Numbered from the stretch's first letter, positions 35,022 through 45,207 are shown. The stretch is 64,000 nucleotides of DNA from an uncultured Aquimarina sp. (GCA_947492105.1 CANLMN010000005.1:124001-188000); one strand, 5' to 3'. Notes: generated from the letters alone by a model not told the origin. Numbers and translations are program-made.

Positions 35022-37580
35022 TTACCAGAAAACACGAAAACTAAGATTCGGTGTAATTCCTAAAGAAGTAAATTCATTCTGAATAAACCTATTATTAAGC
35101 GTATTAGTAGTACCGAATTCTCTATTAATTAGATTTTTTTTGTTGTACAAATTAAGAATCGATGCGCCAATACGGTAAGAGATATCTTCTCTACCTCCAA
35201 TATGGAAATTGTATAACATAGAAAAATCCAACCTATGATATACAGGTAGACTTGCCCCATTTAGCTCATCATACTCTAGATTCACAAAAGGGCCACTGGT
35301 ATCTACATTTGTCAATTCAGTAAAGGTCTTTCCTGAGTGCCATAACCAGCCTAGTGTAAATTTAAAATTTTTAATTTTATAAAAATGTGACCATCGTAAT
35401 GCATGCTCAATATTAGCATTAGCACGAAAAGGTTGACCATCATTTAATTTATCAAAAGTGTTCTGCGCATTGGTGTAGGCATAACTGATCCAAGAATTAT
35501 AGTTGCCGAACTCTTTTTTTAAGAAAAAATCAAAACCATAAATTTCACTACTCCCCAACTGCGTCCCATTATCAATAGGAAGCATAAAACCCGAAGTTAA
35601 TGTTGTAATATCTGAGATCTCTCTATAGTATGAATCAAAATCAATCATCCAACTATTCTTTTTGAAAGTCCCACCCAAGCTGTATTGATAACTCGTTATA
35701 AGGGGTGTTCTATCTCCATCTGCAAGTGTCCATATTTCTTTTTCCAAGGACAAATCACTAATGATAGACTCTTGAATCTTACTAACAGACTGACTACGGT
35801 ACTCTCCTGTTAGATTCAGACTAAAACTTGGTGTAATGTGCTTTTTGAGGAATAATCTAGGCTCGATAGTCTCTCTTTCTAATTCTTGATACGAGTTTGC
35901 TCTTACCCCCAAGGTAACATTGAGATCACCTGGTGCATCATATACAAATTCAGAATAGATACTATGAATATCAATTGTTCTATCATCCTCATCCAGTGTC
36001 AGAATAAAAGAAGGGGTTGTTGTTTCAAAAGCATATCGAATATTATTCTTGTTATACTGATATCCTAGATCCAAATGCACTTTATTATTAAAAGTATAAT
36101 TTCCTGATATAGAAGCAGCATAATCTCTTATACTATTTCTTTTGCCCTCTGTTTGTAAAATAACACTGGGGTCTACAGTAATAAATTGATAATTCAATAA
36201 ATATTTGGAGTAATACGAGTTAGCCTTTAATGTCAATTTATCTCGACTATGAGTCCATTCGAGATGATATCCTTCATTTTCTGTCTTCAATAAATCAGAA
36301 AAGTTATTCGTTTCTACACCTGTTTTGAATTTCAGTTTATTCCTACTATAAATGGTATTGAATTGTAATTTGTTCTTTTTTGAAAGTTGACCTACTACAT
36401 TAACATTATAATCTCCAAAATAAAAATCATTTTCCATTTCGGTTGGATCTGATGGTATATCCGAAATTTTGGTATTCTGAAAAATCTGATCAGAATATCG
36501 CTTATAGGTAATACTTTGTAAATTATCGGTATAAGATCGTCTTCCTGAGACCTGCAGTGATAATCTATCTTTTATGATTGGCACACTCACATAACCATCT
36601 GCATTAATCATATTAATTCCTGCTCCTCCTTGAAATTTTGTAATCACATCACTATCGGTTTTGATATCAATAACGCTAGCCACACGATCACCATATCTAG
36701 CATTGACTCCACTTTTATAGAAGAGTGTCTCTTTGACAATGTAGGGATTAAAGGCAGAAAGTATTCCGAAGAAGTGTCCTTGATTGTATGTTTTCATACC
36801 ATTCCATAAAATCAAATTTTGATTAGGCGTACTTCCTCTGATAAAAAGCCCCGTAGCAGTCTCAAATGGACTATTTACCCCCGGGGTGAGTTGGATACTT
36901 TGTAGAATATCTGGTTCTACCAGTCCAGGTAGGATATCCAAATCTTTTGTTTTTAAGGTAATAAAATTCTGTGTTTTCTCAATACCCTTGCCTATGTAAT
37001 TTTTTATCAATACCTCGGCAAGAATTTCTTGTTGGTCAAATTCAGAGAAAATCTCAAACTCTTTACACAACAACCTAGCAAAAACCCTTGAATTAAACAC
37101 ATAAGGATACGTCCCTTCTACAACTAATGTTATTGGAACTCCATAAGGAACATTTTGTAGACTAAAGTACCCACTATCATCAATGACAGAATTTACGAGG
37201 GCTCCATCTACTAAAATACTAACATTCTTGATCGGTTTGCGGTTTTGTCCAAGTACATAGCCGCAACCATCCAAAACATCTTTTGACGAAAATTCTCTAA
37301 TAATAATATGTGAAGCGTCTGCTCTTTCAAACTTTAATCCAGTTTGACCTTGTAGGATACGTAAATAAGTATCCAATGTATCAGTTGAATCTGTTTTAAG
37401 ATCTATTTCAATACCTTCTACGATTGAATCACGATAAGAAAAACTGACGTTAAATGTTGATTCTAACTGCGATAATATAGCAGTGATAGGTTCATTATTC
37501 GAAACAACCGATTGTTTTATTTCTTGCGAAGAAACAAAATACCACAAGCTACAGAAAAATACGCAAAAAAATTGTTTCAT
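35022..37580 (-). CDS. TonB-dependent outer-membrane receptor with N-terminal STN domain
   Basis: An 852-residue receptor. After a signal peptide (about 1-18) lies an STN (secretin/TonB short N-terminal) region with FNVSFSYRDSIVEGIE and LRILQGQTGLKFERADASHI, then a carboxypeptidase-like domain (GYVLGQNRKPIKNVSI), a plug (LVEPDILQSIQLTPGVNSPF) and a 22-strand barrel ending in Phe-Trp (LSFRVFW). The STN domain plus adjacent FecR and ECF sigma genes indicate a signalling receptor: ligand binding outside activates its own transcription. No SusD partner is present, so a siderophore or small ligand is more likely than a glycan. Confidence 0.93.
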   Translation of the reverse strand: MKQFFCVFFCSLWYFVSSQEIKQSVVSNNEPITAILSQLESTFNVSFSYRDSIVEGIEIDLKTDSTDTLDTYLRILQGQTGLKFERADASHIIIREFSSKDVLDGCGYVLGQNRKPIKNVSILVDGALVNSVIDDSGYFSLQNVPYGVPITLVVEGTYPYVFNSRVFARLLCKEFEIFSEFDQQEILAEVLIKNYIGKGIEKTQNFITLKTKDLDILPGLVEPDILQSIQLTPGVNSPFETATGLFIRGSTPNQNLILWNGMKTYNQGHFFGILSAFNPYIVKETLFYKSGVNARYGDRVASVIDIKTDSDVITKFQGGAGINMINADGYVSVPIIKDRLSLQVSGRRSYTDNLQSITYKRYSDQIFQNTKISDIPSDPTEMENDFYFGDYNVNVVGQLSKKNKLQFNTIYSRNKLKFKTGVETNNFSDLLKTENEGYHLEWTHSRDKLTLKANSYYSKYLLNYQFITVDPSVILQTEGKRNSIRDYAASISGNYTFNNKVHLDLGYQYNKNNIRYAFETTTPSFILTLDEDDRTIDIHSIYSEFVYDAPGDLNVTLGVRANSYQELERETIEPRLFLKKHITPSFSLNLTGEYRSQSVSKIQESIISDLSLEKEIWTLADGDRTPLITSYQYSLGGTFKKNSWMIDFDSYYREISDITTLTSGFMLPIDNGTQLGSSEIYGFDFFLKKEFGNYNSWISYAYTNAQNTFDKLNDGQPFRANANIEHALRWSHFYKIKNFKFTLGWLWHSGKTFTELTNVDTSGPFVNLEYDELNGASLPVYHRLDFSMLYNFHIGGREDISYRIGASILNLYNKKNLINREFGTTNTLNNRFIQNEFTSLGITPNLSFRVFW

Positions 37581-38497
37581 TTATTATCTACAACCAAAGT
37601 CTTATTATCTGCTGACAATGTGTATTTGAGTCCTAATGTACTAAAAACTGTTTGAAGGGCAATGGTAAGATTATCATGAGGAAAACTTCCTGTATACATC
37701 TCCTTTTGATTGACATTCTTCTCGGCAATGATATTAATTTTATATTGTTTTTCTAATTCTATGAAGACATATTTTATTGGAATACTTCTAAAAACACTCT
37801 TATTAGATAACCACTCTGGCTTTAGCTCATTGGTAGTAAATTGTGTAATTGGGGTATCAGCAAGTTTAAGCATTCCCATAGTAGGTTTCAAAATCATCTC
37901 ATCATCTTCTGTTTCTACCTTTACTTTACCTTCATAACAGACTACTTCTATCATTTTCTGAACAGCATTTACATTAAATTGCGTTCCCAGTACAGTCACA
38001 TCTCCATTAGAAGTTTTAACTGTAAACGTACTACCTTTTTGTACTTTGAAATAAGCTTCTCCGTCTAAGGTAATACTACGATCATCATCCCAGGTTTTTT
38101 CATCAAAACTTGCTGTTGATTTTTTATTCACCAACATTTCTGACCCATCAGGTAGTGCAACCAATATTGCTTCTCCTCCATCTGCAGTGATTGTCTTAAC
38201 ACTAGAATCAAAGAAAAAGAATACTCCCAAAATAATAGCTATAGATGCAGCCACTGATGCATAGAATGGCCAAAGTTGTATAACAGGCTTCTTCTTCTTA
38301 ACAGCTATTTTGGCTTTGATACGACCCAATGCTTCTTCGTGATTATAATCAGAAGTATCTAAAAGACCTGACGCATGTTTAATTTTTTGATAATGCAGGT
38401 ACTCTGGATGTTTTTTGAACGCCTCCAATTCCTGTGCACTCAACTCATTGTTGATCCACCTAGATAAAAACGTATCGTCTTGTTTATTTTCTAACAT
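37577..38497 (-). CDS. FecR-family anti-sigma / sigma regulator
   Basis: A 306-residue inner-membrane protein with a cytoplasmic N-terminal part (about 1-72), one helix (FYASVAASIAIILGVFFFF, about 77-95), the FecR domain (about 105-200, TADGGEAILVALPDGSEMLV .. FTVKTSNGDVTVLGTQFNVN) and a DUF4974 C-terminal domain (VFIELEKQYKINIIAE, LKYTLSADNKTLVV). It overlaps the receptor gene by 4 bases and follows the sigma gene by 136 bases. It relays the receptor's signal to the ECF factor. Confidence 0.95.
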   Translation of the reverse strand: MLENKQDDTFLSRWINNELSAQELEAFKKHPEYLHYQKIKHASGLLDTSDYNHEEALGRIKAKIAVKKKKPVIQLWPFYASVAASIAIILGVFFFFDSSVKTITADGGEAILVALPDGSEMLVNKKSTASFDEKTWDDDRSITLDGEAYFKVQKGSTFTVKTSNGDVTVLGTQFNVNAVQKMIEVVCYEGKVKVETEDDEMILKPTMGMLKLADTPITQFTTNELKPEWLSNKSVFRSIPIKYVFIELEKQYKINIIAEKNVNQKEMYTGSFPHDNLTIALQTVFSTLGLKYTLSADNKTLVVDNK

Positions 38498-38633
38498 AAC
38501 TTTACTTTACTTACTGTATATATATAACGCTTTACCTCTCAACTACCCTACCCCCTAATTCCTATTATTATTCTTCAAATAACGATTTACTATCATTCTC
38601 TCCTATATTATTTGATCTGGTTTCACGTTTTTT

Positions 38634-39155
38634 TTAAATATCTCCAATTGATTCCCGTAACTTAAGTAATGCCTTATGCATTAGTTTTTCAACTGCCTTG
38701 ACAGAAACACCAGAAACCTCAGCAATTTCTTTATACGTCTTTTTTTCAATTCTATTTAATAAAAACACCTCACGCTGCCGATCAGATAATTTTGCTAAAG
38801 AAGAATTAAAACGCTCCATATATTCTTTTTCTAACACCAAAAACTCTGGACTTTCTTCGGTTATATCATCTTCTCGTTGTAGAATATAGTCTTTATATTT
38901 GAACTTCACTTGTTCATGTCTCATTGCACTATTTCCCAAATTAACAGCAACAGTATAAGCAAAACTTTTTGCCTTACTTAAAGGAGTCGTAGCACAATTT
39001 TCCCAAAGTTTGACGAATGCTTCTTGAACAAGATCTTCGGCAAGCGTCATATCACCAAACTTATAAAACAAAAAGTCTCTAAGCCCTTTGGCGTTTTTAG
39101 TAAAAAAGGAATCAAACAATCCTTGTTTGCAAATAGAATTTTCAAGATCTGACAT
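38634..39155 (-). CDS. ECF sigma factor, FecI type
   Basis: A 173-residue RNA polymerase sigma-70 factor. Region 2 includes AEDLVQEAFVKLWEN (about 37-51), and region 4 (about 120-170) includes LSDRQREVFLLNRIEKKTYK followed by helix-turn-helix IAEVSGVSVKAVEKLMHKAL. It heads the set sigma, FecR, receptor on one strand. The pair structure predicts cell-surface-signal control of the receptor gene. The upstream 725-base gap may hold a promoter shared with the divergent lipoprotein gene. Confidence 0.95.
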   Translation of the reverse strand: MSDLENSICKQGLFDSFFTKNAKGLRDFLFYKFGDMTLAEDLVQEAFVKLWENCATTPLSKAKSFAYTVAVNLGNSAMRHEQVKFKYKDYILQREDDITEESPEFLVLEKEYMERFNSSLAKLSDRQREVFLLNRIEKKTYKEIAEVSGVSVKAVEKLMHKALLKLRESIGDI

Positions 39156-39880
39156 ATACTTCTCTATATAGAAATTTCAAAGCTAGTTATTTTTTTACAA
39201 AAACATCACAAACTACATAGACTAATACGTAGAAGAAGATGTATTGAAGTAATGGTAAAAAATGTATTTCCCTCTATCAAAATCAAAACAGATAAAACCT
39301 AAAGTAAAGCTTTAAAAAAAACAAAATAGTATACTTCTTTGTTATTTGTAATCATTTTAAACTGCATACTGTTTTAAATTAATAAATTACACCCTTCGAC
39401 ATCCAATAATCACTTGACCTGATGATGTACTAATCTAAACAAACTTGTCCTTTTTATAAAAAAAAGTTAACAAAAGAATCATTTAATAACAAATTACACC
39501 CAAAGACCTAGATCGGTCAAAAACCTAAAAAAACTCGCCAAAACCCGCACTATAATTGAATTCCGTAAACAAAATAAGGTTAAACAATAACAAAAAAAAC
39601 AACAATATCACTATATTTTTGTTAATAAATACAGAGTCAAAATATCGCTACAACCTTTTTTTACAAGGCATAAGAAGTTATTTTTTGTATATTTACCCTG
39701 TCCTAGACAAATTAAAACCTATGATTAATTAAAGAAATATTTATTCATTTTTTTTTATTTTTTTTTTAACTACGGGTAGGGTTTTTTACTACTAGAGCGT
39801 TTTATTTATGGAGAAATGTTTTTGAATGATAGAAAATAGTAAGATTCGCCAGTAATGTATCATCGTTTGCATACAAATTT
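39156..39880. other. Long AT-rich gap between divergent genes
   Basis: A 725-base stretch with T- and A-runs (notably 39745-39770) between the sigma factor gene and the divergent lipoprotein gene. No reading frame, A/B/C repeat or strong hairpin was found. It must carry at least two promoters, which I could not place. Confidence 0.5.
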
Positions 39881-41374
39881 ATGAATGTGATTAAAAAAAT
39901 TATTAATATCCTTACGCTATATTTTATGGCGATTTCATGTGTTGGAGATGACGGACTATTTGAAAAAGAAATAGCATCATTGAACATGACGAAGAGCATT
40001 ACTATTGTAACGGTTCTACATAATTTACGCATTACAGAAATGGCGAATGAAGAAGAGCTATGTTTTCGCTTCGACTACCCTCTCTCACTTGGTTACAACA
40101 CAGGAGCTTCTATAAGTATATCAGATTTCAAAGGCTTTAAAGAAATGGTATTTAGCCAAACCCCAAGCTTTAATGTATCCAAAATTAATTTCCCTTTTAC
40201 CATACGCCCTGCATCTTCTGATTTATCTATCGAAGTTACCAATGAAAAACAATTCAACACATTAATTTCTGAATGTAATTTCAAAACACTTCGAAAAGAA
40301 GTGGATCGATCCCTTAATATTTGTTTTGATTACAACTACCCGATTACTCTTCTAGACACATCTGATATTCCAAAAAACATCCCTAATCAGGTTGCTCTAA
40401 CAACATTTCTAACTAATCAAGGAGAAGACTATCAGCCGAATCACGAATTCCCTATTGAAATCAATATACTTAGCACAAAAGAAACAAAAAAAATACATTC
40501 ATATTTTGAGCTATTTAATATTTTAAACTCATGCAATACGATCGTAGAAAATTGTCCTGAGGCAACTCTTGTAGCAACCAGTGTTACTGAGGATCAAAAC
40601 GAATTTACGTTTAAAACCACTACACTACCGGAAGCAAGTTACGAATGGTATCTAAATGATCAATTATTACCTGATCAAACAACATCTTTTTACAGAGCTC
40701 CAAAATTCACTCCAGGAGATTATGAAATTCGCGTGATTATCACTTACAATAGAGAAGAATGCATCGCAACGACAACCAGCGCCAGTGTCAAAGTCACTGC
40801 TCTTGAGGCTTGTCCAGAAATATCTTATATGAAAACAGCTATTGATTCTGTTTTTTTATTAGCCGAAATAAGCGAACCAAATACTGATGACCGAAGCTAC
40901 ATTTGGCTTGTTGACAACGTAATTATAGATCCACAAACGCTAAACCCAAACCCCAATGACCAATCAGATCGAGCATTGTTCTTGCCAGGCTTAGAGGACG
41001 GAACTCATGAAATATGCGTAAAATCAAAATCCATATATTGCAATTCAGAATCCATTTACTGCGATAAAATAACTGTGGATTACTGCCCAGAACCAACGTT
41101 TACCTCAAAAGAACTAGGCGCCGCAACAGGTACATATCTTTTTGAAGCAACGTTTCCAGAAAGAACCTCCGTGGTCTACAAATGGGTAGTCGATGGAGTG
41201 GATATAGAAAATGATGGTGGCATAGATTCAAATTTGGATTCATCTGCCCTTTTTGACAACAAACTAGAATTCACATTTGATCAACCTGGCACTCACAGTG
41301 TGTGCATATCAGTTAGAAATGCCCAACCTTGTATAGACGCTACAGAATGTATGGACATTGATGTTGTTTTTTAA
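39881..41374 (+). CDS. Cys-rich surface lipoprotein with repeated PKD/Ig-like domains
   Basis: A 497-residue lipoprotein: signal LTLYFMAISCVGDDGLFEKE with lipobox cysteine near residue 21. The first half (40-220) is beta-rich (LCFRFDYPLSLGYN; ICFDYNYPITLLD, an internal repeat). The second half has three related units of about 85 residues beginning CPEATLVATS, CPEISYMKTA and CPEPTFTSKE, each with a YEWYLNDQ-, YIWLVDN- or YKWVVDG-like strand and a CxA/CVK-like end, as in PKD or Ig folds. It is divergent from the sigma/FecR/receptor set and may be a ligand-binding or adhesive surface partner; that link is inference. Confidence 0.75.
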   Translation: MNVIKKIINILTLYFMAISCVGDDGLFEKEIASLNMTKSITIVTVLHNLRITEMANEEELCFRFDYPLSLGYNTGASISISDFKGFKEMVFSQTPSFNVSKINFPFTIRPASSDLSIEVTNEKQFNTLISECNFKTLRKEVDRSLNICFDYNYPITLLDTSDIPKNIPNQVALTTFLTNQGEDYQPNHEFPIEINILSTKETKKIHSYFELFNILNSCNTIVENCPEATLVATSVTEDQNEFTFKTTTLPEASYEWYLNDQLLPDQTTSFYRAPKFTPGDYEIRVIITYNREECIATTTSASVKVTALEACPEISYMKTAIDSVFLLAEISEPNTDDRSYIWLVDNVIIDPQTLNPNPNDQSDRALFLPGLEDGTHEICVKSKSIYCNSESIYCDKITVDYCPEPTFTSKELGAATGTYLFEATFPERTSVVYKWVVDGVDIENDGGIDSNLDSSALFDNKLEFTFDQPGTHSVCISVRNAQPCIDATECMDIDVVF

Positions 41375-41761
41375 TTTAGAAGACGCTGAAGGCAACTCTC
41401 TAACTGAAACCTGTTAAACACTTCTGTTTTTTTTGATTCTGAGAACAACCATAATCTCAAATGCTCATTTATTTCATTTACCTTAGGATTCATATCAATG
41501 AAAATATACTTGTAAGTCGAATTTTCTTCTTATACCATTTGGATTTTTTATTTTCTCTAAAAAACAGATCAGATTAGCCCATATTTCTCTTAATCGGTAA
41601 CATAGCTCGCATAAACCGCAAAAGCCTCTTATCTAGTCTAATCTCACCCATTTCCTATCCAAAAACGAAAAGTTCAGATGAGCTCATGAAGTATACTCCG
41701 AGCTTTTACATCAATTAGTAACGTTCAATTTTTGTCTATTTCTGAACTTGTAATGCCAGTT

Positions 41762-41924
41762 ACACCCAATTAACTATATAATGTCGCGATATCGACTTGT
41801 TCTTTTTCCATCTAAAAACCTTGTTCATATACTCCATAGCCAAAAGGTTATGCAATGGAATCATGTCGCTTTTACACAAAAAATAACAGTATCAGTAATA
41901 TGAATGTACATACCCAAATTGAAT
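41762..41924. repeat. Family B palindromic repeat
   Basis: Left end ACACCCAATTAACTATATAA; landmarks TCGACTTGTTCTTTTTCCAT, CATAGCCAAAAGGTTATGC and ACAGTATCAGTAATATGAA; right end TACCCAAATTGAATA. An A element follows without a gap. Confidence 0.7.
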
Positions 41925-42078
41925 AATATAATTGTAGTCCAAAATAACGGAACTATTTTTCGTGAGTTTGAACTATAAAACTTAGACATAGTCGTAGCTA
42001 CATGTAATTTTCTAGTGAAAAAATAGTAGAAAAAGCCCCTAATTATTAGCCTGTAATTATTTTTTTTTAAAATGGCAT
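41925..42078. repeat. Family A repeat, tandem to family B
   Basis: Contains TAATTGTAGTCCAAAATAAC, TTTGAACTATAAAACTTAGA and AGCCTGTAATTATTTTTTTT, ending AATGGCAT. The core palindrome is partly decayed (CATAGTCGTAGCTACATG). Confidence 0.65.
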
Positions 42079-42150
42079 AATACCCTGTATAGCACAAGAA
42101 AGTATCTCTATTGATCAAAAGACACCTAATTTTTGTTAAGATCAAAAAAA

Positions 42151-42192
42151 AAAAACCAGATTTGATATTCGCATATCAAATCTGGTTTTTTA
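42151..42192. terminator. Strong hairpin terminator
   Basis: AACCAGATTTGATA, loop TTCGCA, TATCAAATCTGGTT with A-run before and T-run after: a 14-base perfect stem. It could end rightward transcription from the lipoprotein side and leftward transcription of the 42373-43152 gene. Confidence 0.8.
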
Positions 42193-42372
42193 TCATGATT
42201 TATCGTTCAAAACGAAGCTTTTTTCTCCGAGCTCTCCCAATGAAGTCATGTGTTATTTTATTTAATTCTATCTAGTATCGTCTCCATATTTTCAAAAATT
42301 TCGACAATAACTCCGATCGTAACCTCAACAAACCTCTTTCCGTTACACGTAATCCTTCATATTAGCAACATT

Positions 42373-43152
42373 CTACTTCTTTTTACGCTGTAATATCTTA
42401 TACTCCTCATAGCAGCTACTAATAGCATCTAAGATCTGCAAATCATTAGCAAAATTGATAAAATCCGCTGAATAATTACATTGCTTCAAAATCTCATCAA
42501 TATCCAATCGTTCTATCTGTAACAATGCCATTAAAGTTTCACGATCAAATTTATTCTCCAAAAGATTTCTAATCTCGTCATCTTTTTTCATTTTCCGTAA
42601 TTTGCGCAATTCCTGAGGACGTTTACCAAAAGCATTGTACAAAAAATTAGCTGGGTTAAATATAGAGCTTAGCACCTTATTTACAGCATCAGGCTGCTTG
42701 TTTCCTGCTTCATATCCACTACTAACTCCTGGAATTCGGTAACGAAAATTATCATAAATTGGAATATTCTTTGCATCAATCTCTAAGTATCCTGTTAGCG
42801 GTATATCCGCAACCACGACTTCTTCTAATGCAATGCCCAATTCGGTCATTTTGACTTTCACTTTTCCAAACTTGAGCCAATCATTAGTTACACGTACACG
42901 AAGTGCTTTGAATCCAATATAAGAAAGGTACAATGTATCATTAACAGTTGCATTGATTCCAAATTCTCCTTTGTCATTCGTAACAGTACCTTTGACCTCA
43001 CTAAGGTTTATAATATGCACCCCTTCTAATGTTTGATCGTTTGCTGCATTCTGCACAACTCCAGAAACCTGATTCTTTTCATCTTCCTGAGAAAATCCTA
43101 CAAAAGGCATCAAAAGAAAAAAGCAAATAATACATTGTAAAAATTTATTCAT
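42373..43152 (-). CDS. Carboxypeptidase-like regulatory domain protein
   Basis: A 259-residue exported protein with signal peptide (MNKFLQCIICFFLLMPFVGF). Residues 25-110 are a CarboxypepD_reg-like beta-sandwich: VSGVVQNAANDQTLEGVHII, GTVTNDKGEFGINATVNDTL, LYLSYIGFKALRV. The rest (115-259) is helical, with charged segments KLRKMKKDDEIRNLLENKFD, and unlike a TonB receptor has no plug or barrel. Similar short proteins are common in flavobacteria; function unknown. It lies downstream of the DEAD-box helicase gene on the same strand, 59 bases apart. Confidence 0.8.
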   Translation of the reverse strand: MNKFLQCIICFFLLMPFVGFSQEDEKNQVSGVVQNAANDQTLEGVHIINLSEVKGTVTNDKGEFGINATVNDTLYLSYIGFKALRVRVTNDWLKFGKVKVKMTELGIALEEVVVADIPLTGYLEIDAKNIPIYDNFRYRIPGVSSGYEAGNKQPDAVNKVLSSIFNPANFLYNAFGKRPQELRKLRKMKKDDEIRNLLENKFDRETLMALLQIERLDIDEILKQCNYSADFINFANDLQILDAISSCYEEYKILQRKKK

Positions 43153-43211
43153 ACTTTAATGACGAAAAAAAACCTATATAATTACAAAGAAACTACGACA
43201 GAATTATATCA

Positions 43212-44990
43212 CTACCAACGATCACTTCTCTTTTTACGATCTCTACGACCATTTCCACTATTACCACCTTCATTATTCCCACCATCTCTACTGCCTCGTG
43301 GTTTGAAACCTTCGCTTCTTCGTTTGCCTTTGAAACCTCCGCCGCCATCTCTACGACCACTTCTTCCTTTTCTACGGCCACCACCACCTCGTCCACTAGT
43401 TTTGGACACTTCGATGTTTATACTACGGCCATCTTGTGTAAAGTTTTCAAAAACTTCTAGCACCTTATCTTTTTGATCAGCATCCGTGTTGAAAAACGCA
43501 AAATTCTCTTTTACATCTACTCGACTTACGGCATCTCTACCCAAATCAAGTGTTTCTTTCAAGAAATCTTTGAGACGCATCCAATCATATCCATCTTTCT
43601 CTCCGATATTTATAAAATAACGAACAGAAGATCCACTACTTTCTGCATAATCACCACGCCCTTCACTTACATTATTAAGATCTTTTGCTTTCTTGTAATA
43701 ATTATGGAATCGTGTAAATTCAACTGAAAAGAATTTTTTGATCAATTCCTCTTTGGTAAAATCTTCTAACACTTCATTAATAGCAGGGAGATACGTATCA
43801 ATCTCGTGATTAATTTCTGCTTCTTTGATGTCATTAGCAAGATGAAAAAGTTGCACCTGACAAATCTCCTCACCACTTGGAACGTCTTTTTTCTCAAAAG
43901 TTGTTTTGAGTATGCGTTCTAGAGCTTTGATTTTTCGCGCTTCACTCTTGGTAACAATTACCATTGACACACCATTCTTACCTGCACGCCCTGTTCTACC
44001 ACTTCTATGAGTATAGGTTTCTATTTCGTCAGGTAATTGATAATTTACGACATGCGTAATATCATCTACATCAATTCCACGAGCAGCAACATCCGTAGCG
44101 ACCAACATTTGTATTTGGCGTTTTCGGAAACTTGTCATAACCAAATCACGCTGATTCTGACTTAGATCACCGTGTATTGCAGCAGCATTATACCCATCAT
44201 TAATGAGATTTTCTGCCACTTTTTGTGTATCCCGCTTTGTTCTACAAAAAATAACAGAAAAAATATCTGGATTTGCATCCGCAAGTCTCTTTAGAGCTGG
44301 ATAACGATCACGAGACCCCACCATATAATACTCATGAGAAATATTTTTGGAACTTGTATTTTTGTGTCCTACCGTAATCTCTACAGGATCCGACATAAAA
44401 CGCTTAGCAATCGTAGCCACCTCTCTAGGCATTGTTGCCGAGAATAGCCACGTACTCTTTTCTTCAGGTGTATGAGACAAAATAGCGTTAATATCTTCAT
44501 AAAACCCCATATTCAGCATCTCATCTGCCTCATCTAGTATACAGTAGCCAATATTAGAAATATCAACCATTTTGCGGTTAATCATATCCTGCATACGACC
44601 AGGTGTAGCCACAATAATTTGTGCACCACGCTTGATCTCTCTTGCTTGATCATGAATACTAGCGCCTCCATAAATAGCTACAGTATGTAAGCCTTTGGTA
44701 TATTTGGAGTAATTTTTTAGCTCATTGGTGATTTGTAAACACAATTCACGAGTCGGAGACAGTATAAGTCCCTGAGTAATACGACTGTTCGCATCTATTT
44801 TTTCAATTAACGGAAAACCAAACGCAGCAGTTTTTCCAGTACCTGTTTGTGCAAGTGCAACAATATCGGTATCTTCGTCAAGCAAAATAGGGATTGCCTT
44901 TTCCTGCACTTCACTAGGCTCCGTAAAACCCATGTCTTCCACTGCCTTAAGGATGGAATCTCCTAATCCTAACGCTTCAAATTTGTTCAT
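43212..44990 (-). CDS. DEAD-box RNA helicase with RNA-binding C-terminal domain and RG-rich tail
   Basis: A protein of 592 residues. The helicase core has the Q motif, AQTGTGKTAAFG (motif I), PTRELCLQ, DEADEMLNMG (motif II), SATMP (III) and HRSGRTGRAGKNG (VI). A DbpA-like RNA-binding domain (about 470-550, VRYFINIGEKDGYDWMRLKD) follows, then a Gly/Arg-rich tail. ATG 44990 is chosen; the frame extends to a TTG at 45011, but a TACCTTTG promoter box overlaps that codon. It probably remodels ribosomal or structured RNA, as in cold adaptation. Confidence 0.92.
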   Translation of the reverse strand: MNKFEALGLGDSILKAVEDMGFTEPSEVQEKAIPILLDEDTDIVALAQTGTGKTAAFGFPLIEKIDANSRITQGLILSPTRELCLQITNELKNYSKYTKGLHTVAIYGGASIHDQAREIKRGAQIIVATPGRMQDMINRKMVDISNIGYCILDEADEMLNMGFYEDINAILSHTPEEKSTWLFSATMPREVATIAKRFMSDPVEITVGHKNTSSKNISHEYYMVGSRDRYPALKRLADANPDIFSVIFCRTKRDTQKVAENLINDGYNAAAIHGDLSQNQRDLVMTSFRKRQIQMLVATDVAARGIDVDDITHVVNYQLPDEIETYTHRSGRTGRAGKNGVSMVIVTKSEARKIKALERILKTTFEKKDVPSGEEICQVQLFHLANDIKEAEINHEIDTYLPAINEVLEDFTKEELIKKFFSVEFTRFHNYYKKAKDLNNVSEGRGDYAESSGSSVRYFINIGEKDGYDWMRLKDFLKETLDLGRDAVSRVDVKENFAFFNTDADQKDKVLEVFENFTQDGRSINIEVSKTSGRGGGGRRKGRSGRRDGGGGFKGKRRSEGFKPRGSRDGGNNEGGNSGNGRRDRKKRSDRW

Positions 44991-45008
44991 AGTATTCAAA
45001 ATAAGCTG

Positions 45009-45016
45009 CAAAGGTA
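45009..45016 (-). promoter_or_regulatory. -7 box of the DEAD-box helicase gene at 44990
   Basis: Read leftward, TACCTTTGCAGC fits the Bacteroidota TAnnTTTG -7 element, 18 bases before the ATG. The other helicase gene has TACTTTTGCAGC at the matching place. A clear -33 box was not seen. Confidence 0.5.
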
Positions 45017-45207
45017 CAATTTATAATTATCTTTATACTACTTCCTCTTTGTTTATATCCTTTTGACGACATTATCCGAGCAATTTCCTATTTTCTACAC
45101 CTTTTTTCCTATAAATAATTTGTTCCTTAATTTTAGGCACGATGTAATTAAAAACAATCGAATTTTAATGATATCTTGAGCACTTGTATAAGTTTTTCTA
45201 AAAGCTT

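Larger units (their letters stand above)
41375..42372. other. Spacer with B and A repeats and a terminator
   Basis: This 998-base gap holds adjacent B and A elements (41762-42078) and a strong hairpin at 42151-42192. The remaining sequence shows no gene; the leftward frame at 41861-42145 runs across the repeats and is not believed. Confidence 0.6.

Noticed and set aside
35022-37580. Polysaccharide utilisation locus (SusC/SusD)
   Set aside because: No SusD-like gene or glycoside hydrolase adjoins the receptor; the STN domain and FecI/FecR fit a signalling receptor instead.
41861-42145. 94-codon leftward frame
   Set aside because: It runs through adjacent B and A repeats, so the frame reflects repeat sequence.
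43159-43476. Rightward 105-codon frame rich in Pro, Leu and Arg
   Set aside because: It is the complement of the Gly/Arg-rich tail of the leftward DEAD-box helicase; its composition follows from that tail.
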